Below are positions 1-13,400 of a stretch of 64,000 nucleotides of DNA, piece after piece; position 1 is the stretch's first letter; every line of letters starts with the position of its first letter. Below the pieces are notes generated by a model, which saw only the letters and a program-made list of their open reading frames with translations, did not search any database and was not told where the DNA came from. The stretch is from positions 7,886,501 to 7,950,500 of the forward strand of contig NC_062244.1 of NCBI RefSeq assembly GCF_905475465.1. The letters run 5' to 3'. Both the position numbers and the translations under genes were made by a program. This DNA comes from Pieris napi. Lineage: Eukaryota > Arthropoda > Insecta > Lepidoptera > Pieridae.

Positions 1-86
1 CAGATCAGGTGCTTAGATTTTTAATTACTTTTGAGCGTCATTATTATTGAAGTAATGTTATCACAAACAATTATAATTTTACTTAC

Positions 87-150
87 ATTTACTTGTGTTT
101 TGCCGAAGTTTGGGATTCTGCCGATGTGACCAGCGGGCGTGGGCCCGTAT
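87..150 (-). CDS. Left-edge gene, coding exon 2
   Basis: 64 bases (1 + 21 codons). The acceptor is CTCCAG and the donor is GTAAGT, leaving phase 0. A weaker GTAAAT donor lies six bases earlier in the same frame and would drop two residues. Confidence 0.5.
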
Positions 151-533
151 CTGGAGAACAGCCAAACATAATGTTATTTTTGTACAATACGACAACTGGA
201 TATGAGGCAAGTGGATAAAGTTGACCTATTCTGATTTAGGTACAGTATTGTTAAGAAATATTTATACCTCGGCTGACCTATTTTAATAAACAAACTCTCT
301 TTGAAAAGAATTTACTTCTATATTGTTAGCAAATAGCAGTAGAGTGTGTCCAATATATTATACAACCTTGTCGCTTGTTTCTTACATATATACGCCCGAT
401 AGGTATATATTTCTACAAGGTACACAGGTTCTAAATAGGTATTTAAGCTTCAATATTATTTGAAATAATTTATCTTGTACAGAAAACAGTACAGAGAGCA
501 AAACTAAAATAATAATTACCCGTTTTCAGCCAT
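87..533 (-). CDS. 5' end of an unidentified gene (partial, two coding exons)
   Basis: Two minus-strand exons join in frame. The first holds ATG at 533 and ends after 14 coding bases at a GTAATT donor (MAEN plus two bases of a glycine codon). The second starts at 150 after a CAG acceptor and ends at 87 before a consensus GTAAGT donor. Joined, they encode 26 residues beginning MAENGYGPTPAGHI and ending GKTQVN, with phases that fit exactly. The gene continues beyond the left edge of the window. I do not recognise the protein; the segment is rich in Gly and Pro and shows no signal peptide or membrane segment. Support comes from splice signals, phase agreement and higher GC content than the surroundings. 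Function unknown. Confidence 0.5.
520..533 (-). CDS. Left-edge gene, coding exon 1 (start codon)
   Basis: Encodes MAEN and two bases of the next codon. The 5' untranslated part of the same exon runs to 578, where a TTTACAG acceptor marks an upstream noncoding exon. Confidence 0.45.
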
Positions 534-578
534 TTCGTTGATGATCTAGTGAGTGCGTGCACAGGACGTAACCTCCAA
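534..578 (-). other. 5' untranslated part of the start-codon exon
   Basis: It lies between a pyrimidine-rich acceptor ending CAG (581-579) and the ATG at 533. It has an in-frame stop (TAG) upstream of the ATG, which supports the ATG as the start. Confidence 0.4.
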
Positions 579-3500
579 CTGTAAATGAGATCACCGTCCA
601 CATTAACATACATAGCACATACAAATACATATATAGTACAAAATCATGGATAACCGGGCAAAAAGCTTCAGTTTTCATATTTTTATCCAAGAAATTACAG
701 ACCGACGCAAGAATGATACAATATCAATGTAAACGTTATTAAAAACGCAATTACGCCATTTTTAAAACAATCTTGCTAATTGAACAGGTTATGTCTAAAA
801 ACATACGCTATGTGCACGAACTAAACTATATAATCATATAAGTAAGGGTTAAAAATACAACCCCAAATAGTCAAAGAATTTATCGATAACGGAATGCGGT
901 GGTAGAATTTTGGCACTCCAGAATTATAGCCGATGGCTTCTAGCCAAGCTATAGTTAGACCAACTACGCTTTCCGATAGCAAACACGATCTACAAATTTC
1001 CATTTCTTTCAAACTGTATTTACGAAATGAATAAATATTTGCAAGAATGCGTTAAGTATGGTTTTCGTCTAGTTCCTGTGCTTTATTTATTATTTGTTTT
1101 TATTTTTATTTAAATGTATTTATTACTACCAAATTATTTATATCTACTATGTAGATTCAAACCGATGTTTTCACTGTTAGGTTATATTTTTTTTACTATA
1201 CGTTCATTACGTTATAGATGCGATAGCAATTTGTTCTAAGGAATGGTAATGAGAGAACCTTTTAATTTTAGATTATATGAACCAAATAGTTTCATAGCTC
1301 ACTCCAACTGCTGCTCAGAATCTGTTTCATTTAAGGATTTTTAAATTTTTCTAAATAAGTATAATTTTTATCACCTATTGGCCAAGCCAGACAAATATGC
1401 CAAATTCGCCAACTCCGCCTTCATTACATTCTTACTTGGCAAAGGCGGTGCTGGAATATTACTGATAAATTTTATTACTAAATCTTGGCTATTTGGAGCA
1501 AGGCAGAGAAATTAGGTCTTTGCAGATATACAAACAACAGGTGTTCCACTTAAATTTAATGGCTCAAACTGTATATTTTATTGGATTTAAAAGTAACAAT
1601 ATTTAATTAAGGCCATGTATACCGGCACATTTTATCAAAAAGTATCGACACACAAGTAGTAAATAACTAAACTAACTGTGGAACTTCAAGGAGAATATAA
1701 GTTTATGTTATTAATAAAGCGATCATTTAAACGACAATTAAACGATAACTCTTGCGAATATATGCGTGATATCATTAATTAAAAATTGTGTTTGTTCTCT
1801 TGTTACATTTAAAGTTTAAGCTTTTTAAATATTTATTTTTGAAATCAGTCACCATCCAGACGCTACAGCCCATCCGGCCTTAGCCTGGTCGATCCGGTTC
1901 TGTTCTGGATTTTTGCTTCCGGTTTAATAAATAAAATTTTACCTATATATTTTTATACCTTTAGTATTTGTACCACTATAACTATTTTATAGAGCGCTAG
2001 ATAAAAACATACATAACTTTTTTTTACGTACCTATGTCTGGAACTAATATATTTAATACAAAACCAGACGGCGAAGCTCGCCAGAGAATACCTGTCGAAT
2101 TACGCATCAAGTTTACGTGCAAGCGCATTTAAAAGGTCGCCACGTTGGCTCAGGTACAAATTAGTCACCCGCCTCCAGTTTCCGCTACACCTGGAGCTTT
2201 ATTATTTATGTTTTGAAAATATTTTCAAGTTTAAACATTTATCTAACTGATAACCATACGAAGTACTTAATTAAGAGCCACTTACGTCATTGAGTAAATA
2301 TTTAAATCAATGAAGTCGTTTAATAAGGATTTTCAATGCTAATGGGGTGTAAAATGTAAGGGAAATTAGGGATAATTTAATGAGCTACAACGGTACTGTA
2401 AGCCTGTTAGTCCAGGAACATCAAGTAAAAGCAATTAATCCTGAACATTAGCTTTATCTATAAATTATATGTAATTTAACTTTATGTACAATTTATGCTT
2501 AGGCATTTTAATGTATTTCAGGAATATCTACTATATAAAAATAAGTCGGGTTTTCCTTCCTGACGCTATAACTCCAGAACGCACGAACCGATTTCTACGG
2601 TTGTGCATTCGTTGGAAAGGTCTCGGGCTCCGAGGTTTGTAGGTCGGTCGTGAGGTTTATAGCAGAGAAAATTCAGGAAAAATTTCAACAGAAAAGCAGG
2701 ATCACCAAACGAAATGTTACATAAAACGAAGCCATCTGGTGGCGAAACGGAGTTCGCCGAGTTTGCTAGTGCATTATAATATTAACAATATCGCAAATAA
2801 ATAGTAGACCATAATGGTAAGACTTTATTATATTGGAGACAAAACTAAACGAAATACCAATTAACAATTTTAAAAACAAAAAGTTTTCTACAGGTTATGG
2901 TAAATTAATTTGGGAAATTTTTGCTGCGTTTTTTGTAATCTGTGGCATAAGTAATACGTATCTTAACAATTGTACCATAGAGGCATCTATTTAAGCAAAA
3001 AAGTGTCCTGTCAAATGGAACTTAAAATTAATCCACGAAAAAGGCAGTTACAATATATTCCTGTTTACTAACCGCGAGCTAAATCTGCTCCCTGACTCAA
3101 TCAATTACTTTGGTTTTCATTACTCACATCTTATGTATATCTTGCGCGTAATCCAGGCTATAAACATTTATATATCTATCAGCCAGTACGAAGCTACATA
3201 TTCGAATATAATCCATTATTCATTACCCTTATTGACGTTGCATTGAAAAAGGAATATTAAATGGCAACTATTTTTGCAATTAGGTCAATAAAAAATAAAC
3301 TCATAAAGAGTTTAAAAGCGATTGACCGATTGATTAATTTTTTATTAAGTTTTAAAAAGCCCAATCTTATCTTTACATTCAAATTATATATTTCATATAA
3401 ACTTACCACTTTCAGTCTCAATTTTCGTGTTTCGTATTAAACAATAGCCCACTCTAATGTTAATATAAATTTGTTTTTATTTGAATTTAAGTTATTTCTT

Positions 3501-3754
3501 ATTAATACAATTCATGTTCCAGATCCTAGATCATTACTTTAAAACAAAAGCTGAAGAATACTAATCGTAGTAGTTAGACTTTAAAAAAAATTAACAAAGT
3601 ATGTAGTAACGATTTTGAAGATTATATATTCAAAAGCTTGAAGCTTCAAAACTGAAAGTATAGAATTCAATGAAACAATATTCATGCAATTTTTACGGGT
3701 ACTTCGGCTTTTGGTTGCTTACAAATTTGATTAAATAAGAGTTAATTCACATAC
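579..3754 (-). other. Probable 5' intron of the left-edge gene
   Basis: A+T-rich sequence with no recognisable exon. It contains the Helitron at 2,527-2,769. A modestly GC-rich stretch at about 2,060-2,170 could be an alternative noncoding exon but has no convincing signals. Confidence 0.35.
2527..2769 (+). mobile_element. Non-autonomous Helitron (243 bp)
   Basis: It starts with TCTACTATATAAAAATAAGT and ends in CTAG, preceded by a short hairpin (GGCGAA...TTCGCC). The flanking bases are A on the left and T on the right, the expected Helitron insertion site. No coding capacity. Confidence 0.8.
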
Positions 3755-3890
3755 CTTAAATAGTAATAAAATCCTAATAACACTAAACACGTTTGGGGTA
3801 ACACGGTCGCGTGTAGAAGGTTCGTTCGTTCGTAGCTGGCGGGCGCCCGGCCAGTCGCGGCTTGTATGACCGTCCGCCCAATATAGAGTA
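3755..3890 (-). promoter_or_regulatory. Probable first noncoding exon and promoter of the left-edge gene
   Basis: A GC-rich island in A+T-rich DNA, ending on the minus strand at TTTAAG followed by a GTATGTG donor (GT at 3754-3753). This fits a 5' untranslated first exon spliced to the acceptor at 579. The transcription start is not resolved; the upper limit given is approximate. Confidence 0.35.
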
Positions 3891-5476
3891 GGGATGGGAC
3901 AATGTCGATAGAATCTGAAAACTAAAACGTTACAATGCGTGATGCCCACGATGATTACTGCAATCCTGTTCGGTGGTAAATAACCTGCTTATGAAGTGAC
4001 TTTCATGTATTGAGATACTTCATCAAGACCTGAAATATAATGATCGACATTATTTAAGACGTTGAATTAGTTTTAAATGAATAAGACCTTGTATACTGAA
4101 CAAATGTAGTCTAAAAGCTGTTAACATGTGGAAGGAAAAAAATATAATTGTTATTCTAGTCTGATACCTACATAATTTGATTCTTGAATCCTATTTTGAA
4201 TTGTTTATGAAACATTTTCATCGATACATTTCTTTATAATCTCACACTATGGCGAAATAATTTACGTATATCTTTATCACAGGTGCATCACTACGCCCAC
4301 AACCAAGCTTCAGACTTCAGGTAAACAAAACTTATTCAGTTCACGGTTGCACACGTTACGTTTCAATGAATTTTATATTATTTTAATGTAAAATTATGCT
4401 TTAGAAACGCCTTAAGATTAAACGATATTTAATGAAACTTGTGTATTACTAATAAAGATTAGGTTACAAAACCTTAACTTCTTTTGAAATATTTAATAAA
4501 CATATTCAATAAGAAACATTTAAATACGCTAAATTGTAAGCAATGCTAATAAATCTATCAAATATAAAATAAAAAAAAACTCTTATTGTCGTGAGTAAGA
4601 AATATAAGTAATGGCTGTATGGACTAAATGGTCCTTTGCCATTCCCATTAGGGATAAATTAATATCATCATCATCAAATATAAGTAAGTTCATTTTTAAT
4701 CGTTGTTCAAACTTCAATATCTTGAAATCTCAATGTAACTAAGCGTGGTAAAAATAGGACTTTTATTGAACGGAAATAGCTTTTGGCACTCAAGCAAGGT
4801 TTTTGATGAATCATTGAGACAAGCCTATCGGCTCGAAGAATGATTATTTAACTATAACCACAATGTTATTTACAAATCCATTAACACGATTGGCATTTTA
4901 ACTTCTAAAATGACAAATAATGCTAGTCTATATCTAAAATATTAGTCGTAATGACGTCACAAGTTTTTATCGAATTAATTACTGATTATAAATGAACAAT
5001 TTAAGAAATGTATTTAAATGTCATAAATACAAATATTATTTCAGTGTCCAAAGAGGTTTATAGAAGACAAAGGAATACAAAATTTAAATAAAGTAATTGT
5101 TGTTACTTTAAAACGCGATTTTGGTTTCTCAAAATGAGCCAACAGCTTGAGCTTAATAATATTAAAAATAATTGTAAAATTGCGATATCTTATAACGTTT
5201 TAGCTTGGTATTTTAAATACGAGATAAATCGCGTAAATACTAATATTGAAAGTTGAGAAAGGAATTCGGCATTTCGGTTCTCCGAACATGAAGACCGTAA
5301 AAACTTGTAAACAGTGTCGGCCTCGGCTATTTTTACAGAATTTCGGAATATTACCGTGTCGTAACCTCACTTTTATTTGGAGAAACGTTCGCAAACTGAT
5401 GGCTAATAATCTTATAAACGTTATATTTGTACAGCTTTTACCTGCGAGTAGGATTTTTTATTTTTTTATATTAATA

Positions 5477-5840
5477 CTAGCAGACCGGCCAAGCGTTGCT
5501 GTGGCTAAGGTTTTTGTTATATAACATAGTAGCAAACTATTCAAGGGAAACCAGTCATGGGGACCACCATGCTTTTTTGGTGGTAATGCAATTAAATTGT
5601 AGCTTATGTGAAATGTTGGTACTTTCAAGACAGCGCCATCTGTTAGAATTGTGACTATCAAATAATAAAGAAATATTTTGCAATAAAATAATATTGCGGG
5701 TATAAATTGAAATGTAAGCTATCCTATCTTTTAAGTTTGATCAAACTACACACGGTGTGCAAATTTGATTGATATCGGTTCGGTAGTTTAATAGTCCATA
5801 GCGGACAAACAACGTGACACGTAATTTATATATATTAAGA
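5477..5840 (-). mobile_element. Non-autonomous Helitron (364 bp)
   Basis: Read on the minus strand it starts TCTTAATATATATAAATTAC and ends GGCCGGTCTGCTAG. Flanks are A and T. Its 5' part closely matches the fragment at 60,639-60,764. Confidence 0.75.
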
Positions 5841-8404
5841 TATTTTACAGAACAATACAACCTAAATCATTGTATATGACATTTGAAAACGAGTGTGGTC
5901 TGTATTAATGTAATAATGGCAGTCTTGTGAGGAGCGCGATAAATGCATACAAAAATAATTTTTCAGCTTGTTTTTAATGTTTCTTAACGTTACGCTATCT
6001 AATAACTGACCGGGTACCCAATTTATTAGCCGCGGTAGTAAATACCTTACCGTTTTCTCACCTTAGATGTTGTTTGTTCTCTAATTACAGAGCCGAACTT
6101 GCCTTACAGCTCGGGTACGTGATGCTCAACTCGTTTTTTTTTTATGTCAACTCAAACAAGGTGCTCAACTAGAAGACTTATACTTAAATACCCGATAGCT
6201 CTTAAATAATTTCAAAATTTATTACCATTACTTTTACGCGGAAATTTTCATTGTATATAATAGCAGCAACGTATTAGAAATAAATCAGAAAGCAAAGCTA
6301 ATTATAAAAGCGCGCTAATTATAAAAGCTAATTATAAAATAAATTGAAAAATTTAGATATATTATGTATAACAAATGTTCAATATGGTGAGTTTTCTAGT
6401 AGTTTAAATCAAAACTCTGCAAGATCCGATTTTAACACCAAAGACTCATAACTGAAGACAGCCCTTTTGATCTTGGGTAGAAACAAAAAACTAAATACAC
6501 AAAAATATTATAAAATGAAATAAAACTACAATTAGAGGAATAACCTTTATATTCATTTCTGTTCAATTTCACTCTTAAACTATGCACTTAAGGCTACTTA
6601 ACCGTGTGCGGTATAGAAAATGTCAATGAGTAATAAGTCACAAATTTATAAAACCATAGACTTAGTGGTCCACAAGCAAAATTCCAACTCAATAACAGTC
6701 AAAACAAAACACGATTCCGTTCCAAAATAATCGTAGAGTTTTTGTATCGTAGCAACGCGTATAAAAATGTTGCAAAATATTTAAACGCTACTTGTACTTA
6801 CAGATGTTTGTATAAACAACAATATTCAACTCTTTTATAATCTACTAAACTGTCAAATGGTATCGAACAATTTTACAAACAGCAGTTAACGGTACACCCA
6901 TGTAGAATTTGCAAAAATCTTATTCAAAACATCAACATCTTTAAAAAATTACCACTTAATACCTAAAACCCTTTGAATCGATTTCATCACTGTGAAGAGG
7001 TATTTCCGATACGTTGTCAATTGTCAAACTTTAAGTTTATACACTTATAAGTACCAATTAATTTGTTAACCGCCTTTTCAGCTTATATACAGTACGACAA
7101 AATATTTTGGTAACAAAATTAAAATGCAACCAATAAATAATGTGATGTCTTATCTGTATCAGACTTTTAAAGTATACCGTAGGTATGTAAAATAAATCAA
7201 TAAAAAAATCTAAAACATTCATGTTCAACACATCAAAAATCTGCACATAATAAAATTAAAGCGAATCAAAGCAAACTAAATAAATCTCATATATTTAAAG
7301 AGAAAAACACGTGATACATCTATTATAATTAAAAAACCTCTCGTACACAAAAATACCACAATTATACCTTATTTTACTTCTTGTTCAAAATACATCCTAT
7401 CATTTGTTAGCGCATCACAGTTTTTTATTCAATTCATTGATAGTGCGTGAATTAAAATATGTAGGCAAGGATTATTAAACTGAATAGAAATAGTATTTTG
7501 TCTTTACATCAAAAAAATAACTCTATAATTTTATTAAGGAAATAAAACAAAATAGACCCAGAGACAAAAATCATAAACCGGTATTCTAGAACGTCAATCA
7601 AAATCTCGAGCTGTCAACCATTTCTTCTATATAAAGTTTGACATATTTGACAGCGCGACTACATTGTGATTTGAGATTCGAATAAGAATATGGACTATTA
7701 TATGGATTTATGTTTTTCATATCTACATTTTAATTAAAATCCCATTTAATCTGTTGTCATATTTCAATTCACGCAATATCATAAGACAATCACATTCAGC
7801 TAACAAAACACAACCTTCCATACATACTACAACTATAAATTAATATCTTAAAACTAATTCCCATTTGGCTTCTTTCAAGTTGAACCATAGTTATGTCTTG
7901 TAGAGATATTTTGGTTTGAAATAGCAAAAACACCATGAAATTTTTGGCAGTGTTCAGTTGTATGTCGATTTATCGTGAGATCTATGTTACTATTTTAATG
8001 CAGTATTATATATTTTCTATACATATGTAAGTTTGCACTTTAAAAAGCACTTAAGGAAAAAGTCTTTGAAAATCTAATAATACTCGTAAATATCTTAAAA
8101 CACATTATGTGGTCAACGACACGTACGACTGTTGTCTATGCGCAGAAAAACAGTTCAAAGATATTTTTCGCGTACATTTCGAGATTTTCATAGCAGTATT
8201 ATACCAGTCTTAGTAGACAAGACATAAATTTAGTTCACCCATTTTATAAAACGCGAGCGATACGTTTTAATGTGCAACATTATAACCAACTTTAACATTT
8301 TCAAACTTTGAATTAATATGACTAAAATATGCTTACGACTATTGCATTAAAAAAAGCAAAAAATATTTTATTAAATTAATGAATCCTGTATCGGGTAAGC
8401 TACT

Positions 8405-8760
8405 GTTTCCTAGGAAAGCGGTGCCGTTATCTAACGGCCGTAATGTAACGTTGGGTGACGTCACCCATACGTTGTCTATAAATAACATCGGAGTAGGTTT
8501 TCTAGTGAACGTAGAGTGTCACCGTAACGTCAAATAGCGGTGCTATCACTTGCATGACGGCCGTCATAGCGGCGATAAACATTTAGTTCAACGTTTTTCA
8601 CGTGTAGCGGTGCCCATATTTAATTAATACAATGAGTGGAAACGTGTCTTGGACGAGCGAAAATGATTGTTTTTTGCATTATGTTAAAAAGTAAAGACGG
8701 CCGTTATTAACAACCGTAAAATGACGGCCGTTTATTAACGGCACCGCTTTTCTAGGAAAC
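8405..8760. mobile_element. MITE with ~37-bp terminal inverted repeats
   Basis: The left end GTTTCCTAGGAAAGCGGTGC is mirrored at the right end with few mismatches, continuing to a shared ACGGCCGT. The target duplication is unclear because the outer bases are themselves palindromic (CCTAGG). Inside, at about 8,632, lies a short open start reading MSGNVSWTSENDCFLHYVKK then stop, which resembles the beginning of a SANT/MADF-like protein and suggests derivation from a protein-coding parent. Confidence 0.65.
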
Positions 8761-9137
8761 CTAAGCTTTAGTTAGGCCTACGATTCTCATACCTGGGGTC
8801 GTGCGTTCAAAACCAAACCATTATGATGAAGAAGTATGATCAATGAAAACGACGAAGAAATTTATTCCCCCTTTCAGAGTACATACAAAAGCTAAAACCT
8901 TATAAGGACACATTTCTAGTCATATTCATTCAAAGTATTCCATACCATAAGAGAAATAAACAATTTAGCAAAGGAAGACAAACAAAAAATTCGGAAGACA
9001 AAATAGAATTTTTAGAAATGGCAACAAAACTCACCAAATTAAACAATCACTGTACACAAACCTTTACACGCCAATGTGCACATTTAAAGTCTCTACCACA
9101 AAATGTTCCCACTCTGACCATAGATCACTTCACTCAT

Positions 9138-9352
9138 GCCGTCTCGCTCTAACACTGCCTTAATCCTATACAACTTAGAGAGCAACTGATAATTGAACAA
9201 ATAAAACGTGCGTTGGAGTTAGGACGCTTCATAAGCTGGCAATTGCTGGTAAAGCTATATCAGGGACTTTTTAAAGATATATTTATCTTCTATCGACGCT
9301 AAACTAATGAAGGAAGGCCTTAAACCTTTTATAATGTTAGAGTGAGACAGCA
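9138..9352. repeat. Possible inverted-repeat element
   Basis: GTCTCGCTCTAACA near 9,140 recurs inverted with one mismatch near 9,345, each next to a GCCTTAA segment. The arms are short and imperfect. Confidence 0.35.
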
Positions 9353-9473
9353 CCTTTTCTTTTGTGTTGCTTAGTGTTGAGCAAGAATTCGATCATTTTT
9401 GTTAAAATAAATTTTTCGTTCCGAATATTATTTGTGTTGTGCAATCCGAGATTACTTTATATGAAGATTATTT

Positions 9474-9966
9474 TTTGAAGTTATACTTCTTCAGGCGCGT
9501 TATGAAAAATTGATGAGAGTGAAATTTTACGATGCGCGCGCACCGTGACACAAAATTAACAGAATGAAGTTAGTGGCGCATGTTCGCACACACGCCGCCT
9601 CTGTTCACTGTGTATTTATATTTATAATATTTATCCACATGCTTTGAGTTTCTACATTTAAAACACGTGTTTTCATTATACAAGTGCGAATTTTATATGT
9701 GCGTCTGAATTATAATCAGAAGTGATTTAAATTGAATATTTAAATCAATACTAATTAATATTAGACAATAATAATAAATATAATATTAATAAATATTTAT
9801 TTATTTAATTTTTCAAATGTAAACTGAACTTTATTGACTATAATGACTCCTTTTCCAGTCTATGATTATTTAATTGTAATTAATTATTTGCATGCAATCA
9901 AACACTATTTTTAATAAAGCCAAAGAAGTATAACTTCTTACGCGCGTACATAAGTACACGCACCCT
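9474..9966. repeat. Dispersed repeat, family with GAAGTTATACTTC ends (copy 1 of 3)
   Basis: The left end has GAAGTTATACTTCTTC followed by a GATGCGCGCGCA motif. The right end has AAAGAAGTATAACTTCTTAC followed by a tract of alternating GC and TACA. Diverged copies lie at 18,578-19,076 and 32,636-32,986. The elements carry no coding sequence and their class is undecided. Confidence 0.6.
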
Positions 9967-10035
9967 TTTTTACAAATGTATTAATGTGAGTAGCTATGTG
10001 TATGTTCTCAATGCTATATAAATGTCAAATCGTAA

Positions 10036-10215
10036 TAATAGCTAGCGAATTGTGGAATCGACTCTCAGTAGGGGTCTACCTTGGTAGATACGACCTCCAA
10101 TTGTTTAAAAAAAGAGCATACTTAGGGAGAACTAAAAACCGGCAACACACCCACTAAAATGTGGGTCATCGATGACTGCCCTTTTTGGGCGTCCTGCTCG
10201 TATGCCCCCTTATCA
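10036..10215 (+). mobile_element. LINE ORF2 C-terminal remnant
   Basis: One frame reads ELWNRLS ... YDLQLFKKRAYL ... KNRQ, the end of a non-LTR retrotransposon reverse-transcriptase ORF. Related relics reading FKK.AYQFLKGRQRT occur at 48,047, 59,021 and 62,092. It is a dead 5'-truncated copy. Confidence 0.6.
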
Positions 10216-10379
10216 TATAAAAAAAATACAAATTAAGTAATTGAATGAAAAACCCTACTATTGTCTTTTTTAATTATTTCCTACTCAACACTAAACAACG
10301 GAGTCTCACACTATCCGCTTTCCCGTGCGTTCGAGTGGTGTGTGGTCGCTCGAAGGCCTCAAAAGAAGCCGATCAACTC

Positions 10380-10449
10380 CTACTCGATGTTAGTCCGAGG
10401 TCCGTCTATAGGCATCGTGTGGAGGACCTCGTCCAACAATTGTAGCGCT
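10380..10449 (-). CDS. Med: Medea exon 13 (C terminus, stop TAG)
   Basis: Encodes ALQLLDEVLHTMPIDGPRTN and two more residues, then TAG at 10,382-10,380. The acceptor is TTTTCCAG and the phase matches exon 12. Confidence 0.92.
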
Positions 10450-13400
10450 CTGGAAAATCAATTATTTATTAAAAAAATGACAAAAGAACCAGTGTCGCAA
10501 AAAATTTGCAACATTCGTCATAAATTCACTCGACAGAGACAGATGTTGGATGGTCAAATGAAAGTTGCCCTATTTTAACAAACAGATGGTTAAGTTTGAA
10601 GAAGTTAGTTGTAATTAAAAACATACATGTATGTGACTTACATGAAAAAAAAAAATATTAAAATCATAAAAAGTAAAATATATCACGCCACCGTCGTACG
10701 CTATTACTGCATTGGAGTCAATCAACAAAAAAAAATTGAAGTGAAAACTTTAGCGGCGCTGTCCCCTTTTTTGGAATGGGTGAAAACTCGCGTCAGGACA
10801 CGTGACCTGATCGAAAATTCGTAAGACTGGAGAGTAGACAGCTGGCGCGGCGTATTTAATATACGTATTTAATATAATATTATATTAAATTATATATTTT
10901 ATATATATATAATTTAATATAAATTGTCTATAGTTTGTGTACTATAGCGCAATAAATAAATATTGTATTCTACCACATAAATGATAGTACTTTTATACTG
11001 ATAATTTTAGCAAATTCGTGGAAAATTATTATCTAACCATTTCAATATATCAAAAATGCACAACGTTAAGTGAGTGCAACCCGTCGTTTTTTTTTTGTTT
11101 GATTTGGTACGTTCTGATAGTTTAGGATACGAAATATAAATGCCCTATTTTAACCTAATCGCATATTAAATGCTGTTGTAAAAAATTGTTTCATATCACA
11201 CACAATAAATCAAGGCATCAGTTTGGAAAAAGTTTCGCTTTGTCCAATAATAGATAAATAGTCAAGATAAAACATTTATAAATTGTATTTTATGCTTTCC
11301 CCAAATATTTTGCCAAAAATCCACGTTAGGCCCTCCAGCTTATACGGATTATATGGAAGAGTATTTTACATACTACTTAGCCTGATGTCATAATATAAAG
11401 AGTAAATAATAAAATAGTACCTGTGTAAATGTACTTCGACCCAGCAAGGTGTCTCCTTAATAGAGCTCCGAGGGTAGTCAGGACCCCATCCCTTCACAAA
11501 CGACAGGCGGACGATGCACAATCTTCTTAAATCATCTACTCCTATACCTGCGGCCGCTGATAAACCTGGAAGTCAATACCAGGAGTTGCACAATTAATCA
11601 ATAATGTTAATTAATTTTCGTAGTTTTTAATTCTTTATTATCCGGGCCATTACACATTCAGCCCAGTTCAAGCCGAAATCAATCAAATTTTCTTTCAGAA
11701 TATATATTATATATACTGAAATTCTATAGAAGTGTGACCAAATTTAATTATTGGTTACGGAACATGAAAATGTGTTCAATAGAACGAAGGAGATCCCGGA
11801 AACTCTTAGAAAATTATTTATTTACATATTTACAAAGATTTTGTCTATACAGGAAAACAAGAAGAATATTTTTATAATTATAATTATAGTGCGATCAAAC
11901 TTTCATAAGACTTAGTACTAGGCTACGTGACTTGTGTTATTGTAATAAAACTACTAAACTTACATTTGTTCATCCCCGGATGCGCAGGCGCAATATGTCC
12001 AGCGACGGCGGCAGCCTGCGCAGCTGCGGCCGCTTGCGCAGTCGCCGCTTGCGTCTGCATTTGGCGGTGACATTGACGGAGATCGAATACCTAGAATACA
12101 TGATTAATACAATTATAAATCATAAATAACTGATATAGTAAGGTACTCTTTGTATATTTGAAATGCATAGACTTGAAAACTATTGAAGCGGTAATCAACT
12201 CTTTTTGAGCAGTGTTGACCTAGTGGCGTCCACGTGCGACTCTCATCCCTAAGATCGTAGGTTCCTTCCTTCTATATGCGCAATTAGTCGCTCGAATGGT
12301 GAAGGAAAACATCGCGTGGAAACCGGCTTGCCTTAGATCCAAAAATATTGACGGCGTGTGTCAGGCACAGGAGGCTGATCACCTACTTTCTATTAGATTG
12401 ACAAATGATCATGAAACAGAAATAGACATGAGTGCCTGACCTAAAAAGCTTGTCCCGCCACTGATTAATCAACTCTTTTAGGTCTTGAAAAAAAAAATTT
12501 TCTTTAAAAAATTCTAATTTAATCTCAAACCGTACTACTTTTCCCTCATAAGTTTGACATATTTGACAGTGCTCAACCAGAGATTGAGACTTGAGATATT
12601 TATTTATACTTTATTACCTTAATCAAAAACATACACATAACAAAAATAAAAAAACCGGTAACAAAAGGTATAAGGCAACGGGCGGCCTTATCGCTAACAA
12701 GCGATTTCTTCCAGGCAACCCTAAAGTGGAACAATGAAAACTAAACACCTACAGAGGGTAGAGTACAAGTAATGCAAAAATTATTAACAAAAAAAACTCA
12801 AATTTATTTGTTTTATCCCAGATATCTCACCTTAATACAAGCAGAGGGATAAATCTTATGGACTGCATCCCCTGGAGCCCTACCAGCCTCTCGATCGAGG
12901 TAATAGGACTGCACAAACACCGAGTGGTCCGAAAGACATCGTAACCATACGTCCCCTTCACCACGCAAGTCGAGTTGGACGCCTTTACCTATGTGTAACC
13001 TGAAATATAAATTGTGTATCCAATTTTATATTGCCGTTTAATTAGTTAATTTTCATGCCGATCACTACATGGCAGTTGTTGTATTTAAAAACGCGGTATT
13101 ACTTTAATTAGGAAATTGTATATGTTAACGTAAAATTGTAAACACCGTTAGATTTTAATCTATCTCGCGAGATTATAAACTGTCGAAAGATTGTGAACCT
13201 CAGCGTACTGCTTACAATTTAACGTATTATTATTCGGTAGATTGTACTACACTAACTTAGTTATCATTCAAACTTCTTTGGTCAATTACAGATTAATTTT
13301 ACTTCCCAACAATTTCATATAACTACCGAATAATAATACGTTAATTTGTAAGCAGTTCTTTGAGGTTCACAATCTTTCGACAGTTTACAATCTCGCGAGA

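Larger units (their letters stand above)
3891..10379. other. Intergenic region between the left-edge gene and the Medea 3' end
   Basis: No recognisable coding exon. It holds a Helitron, several inverted-repeat elements and a LINE fragment, listed separately. The Medea 3' UTR must lie in the upper part, but no single polyadenylation signal stands out in this A+T-rich sequence. Confidence 0.5.

Noticed and set aside
5246..5524. Plus-strand frame of 92 codons and its antisense partner
   Set aside because: The first part is Cys/Arg-rich but matches no family I know, and the end runs into a Helitron. No splice or start context supports it.
10245..10578. Two overlapping plus-strand open frames
   Set aside because: They are antisense to Medea exon 13, whose splice site and conserved peptide are on the minus strand.
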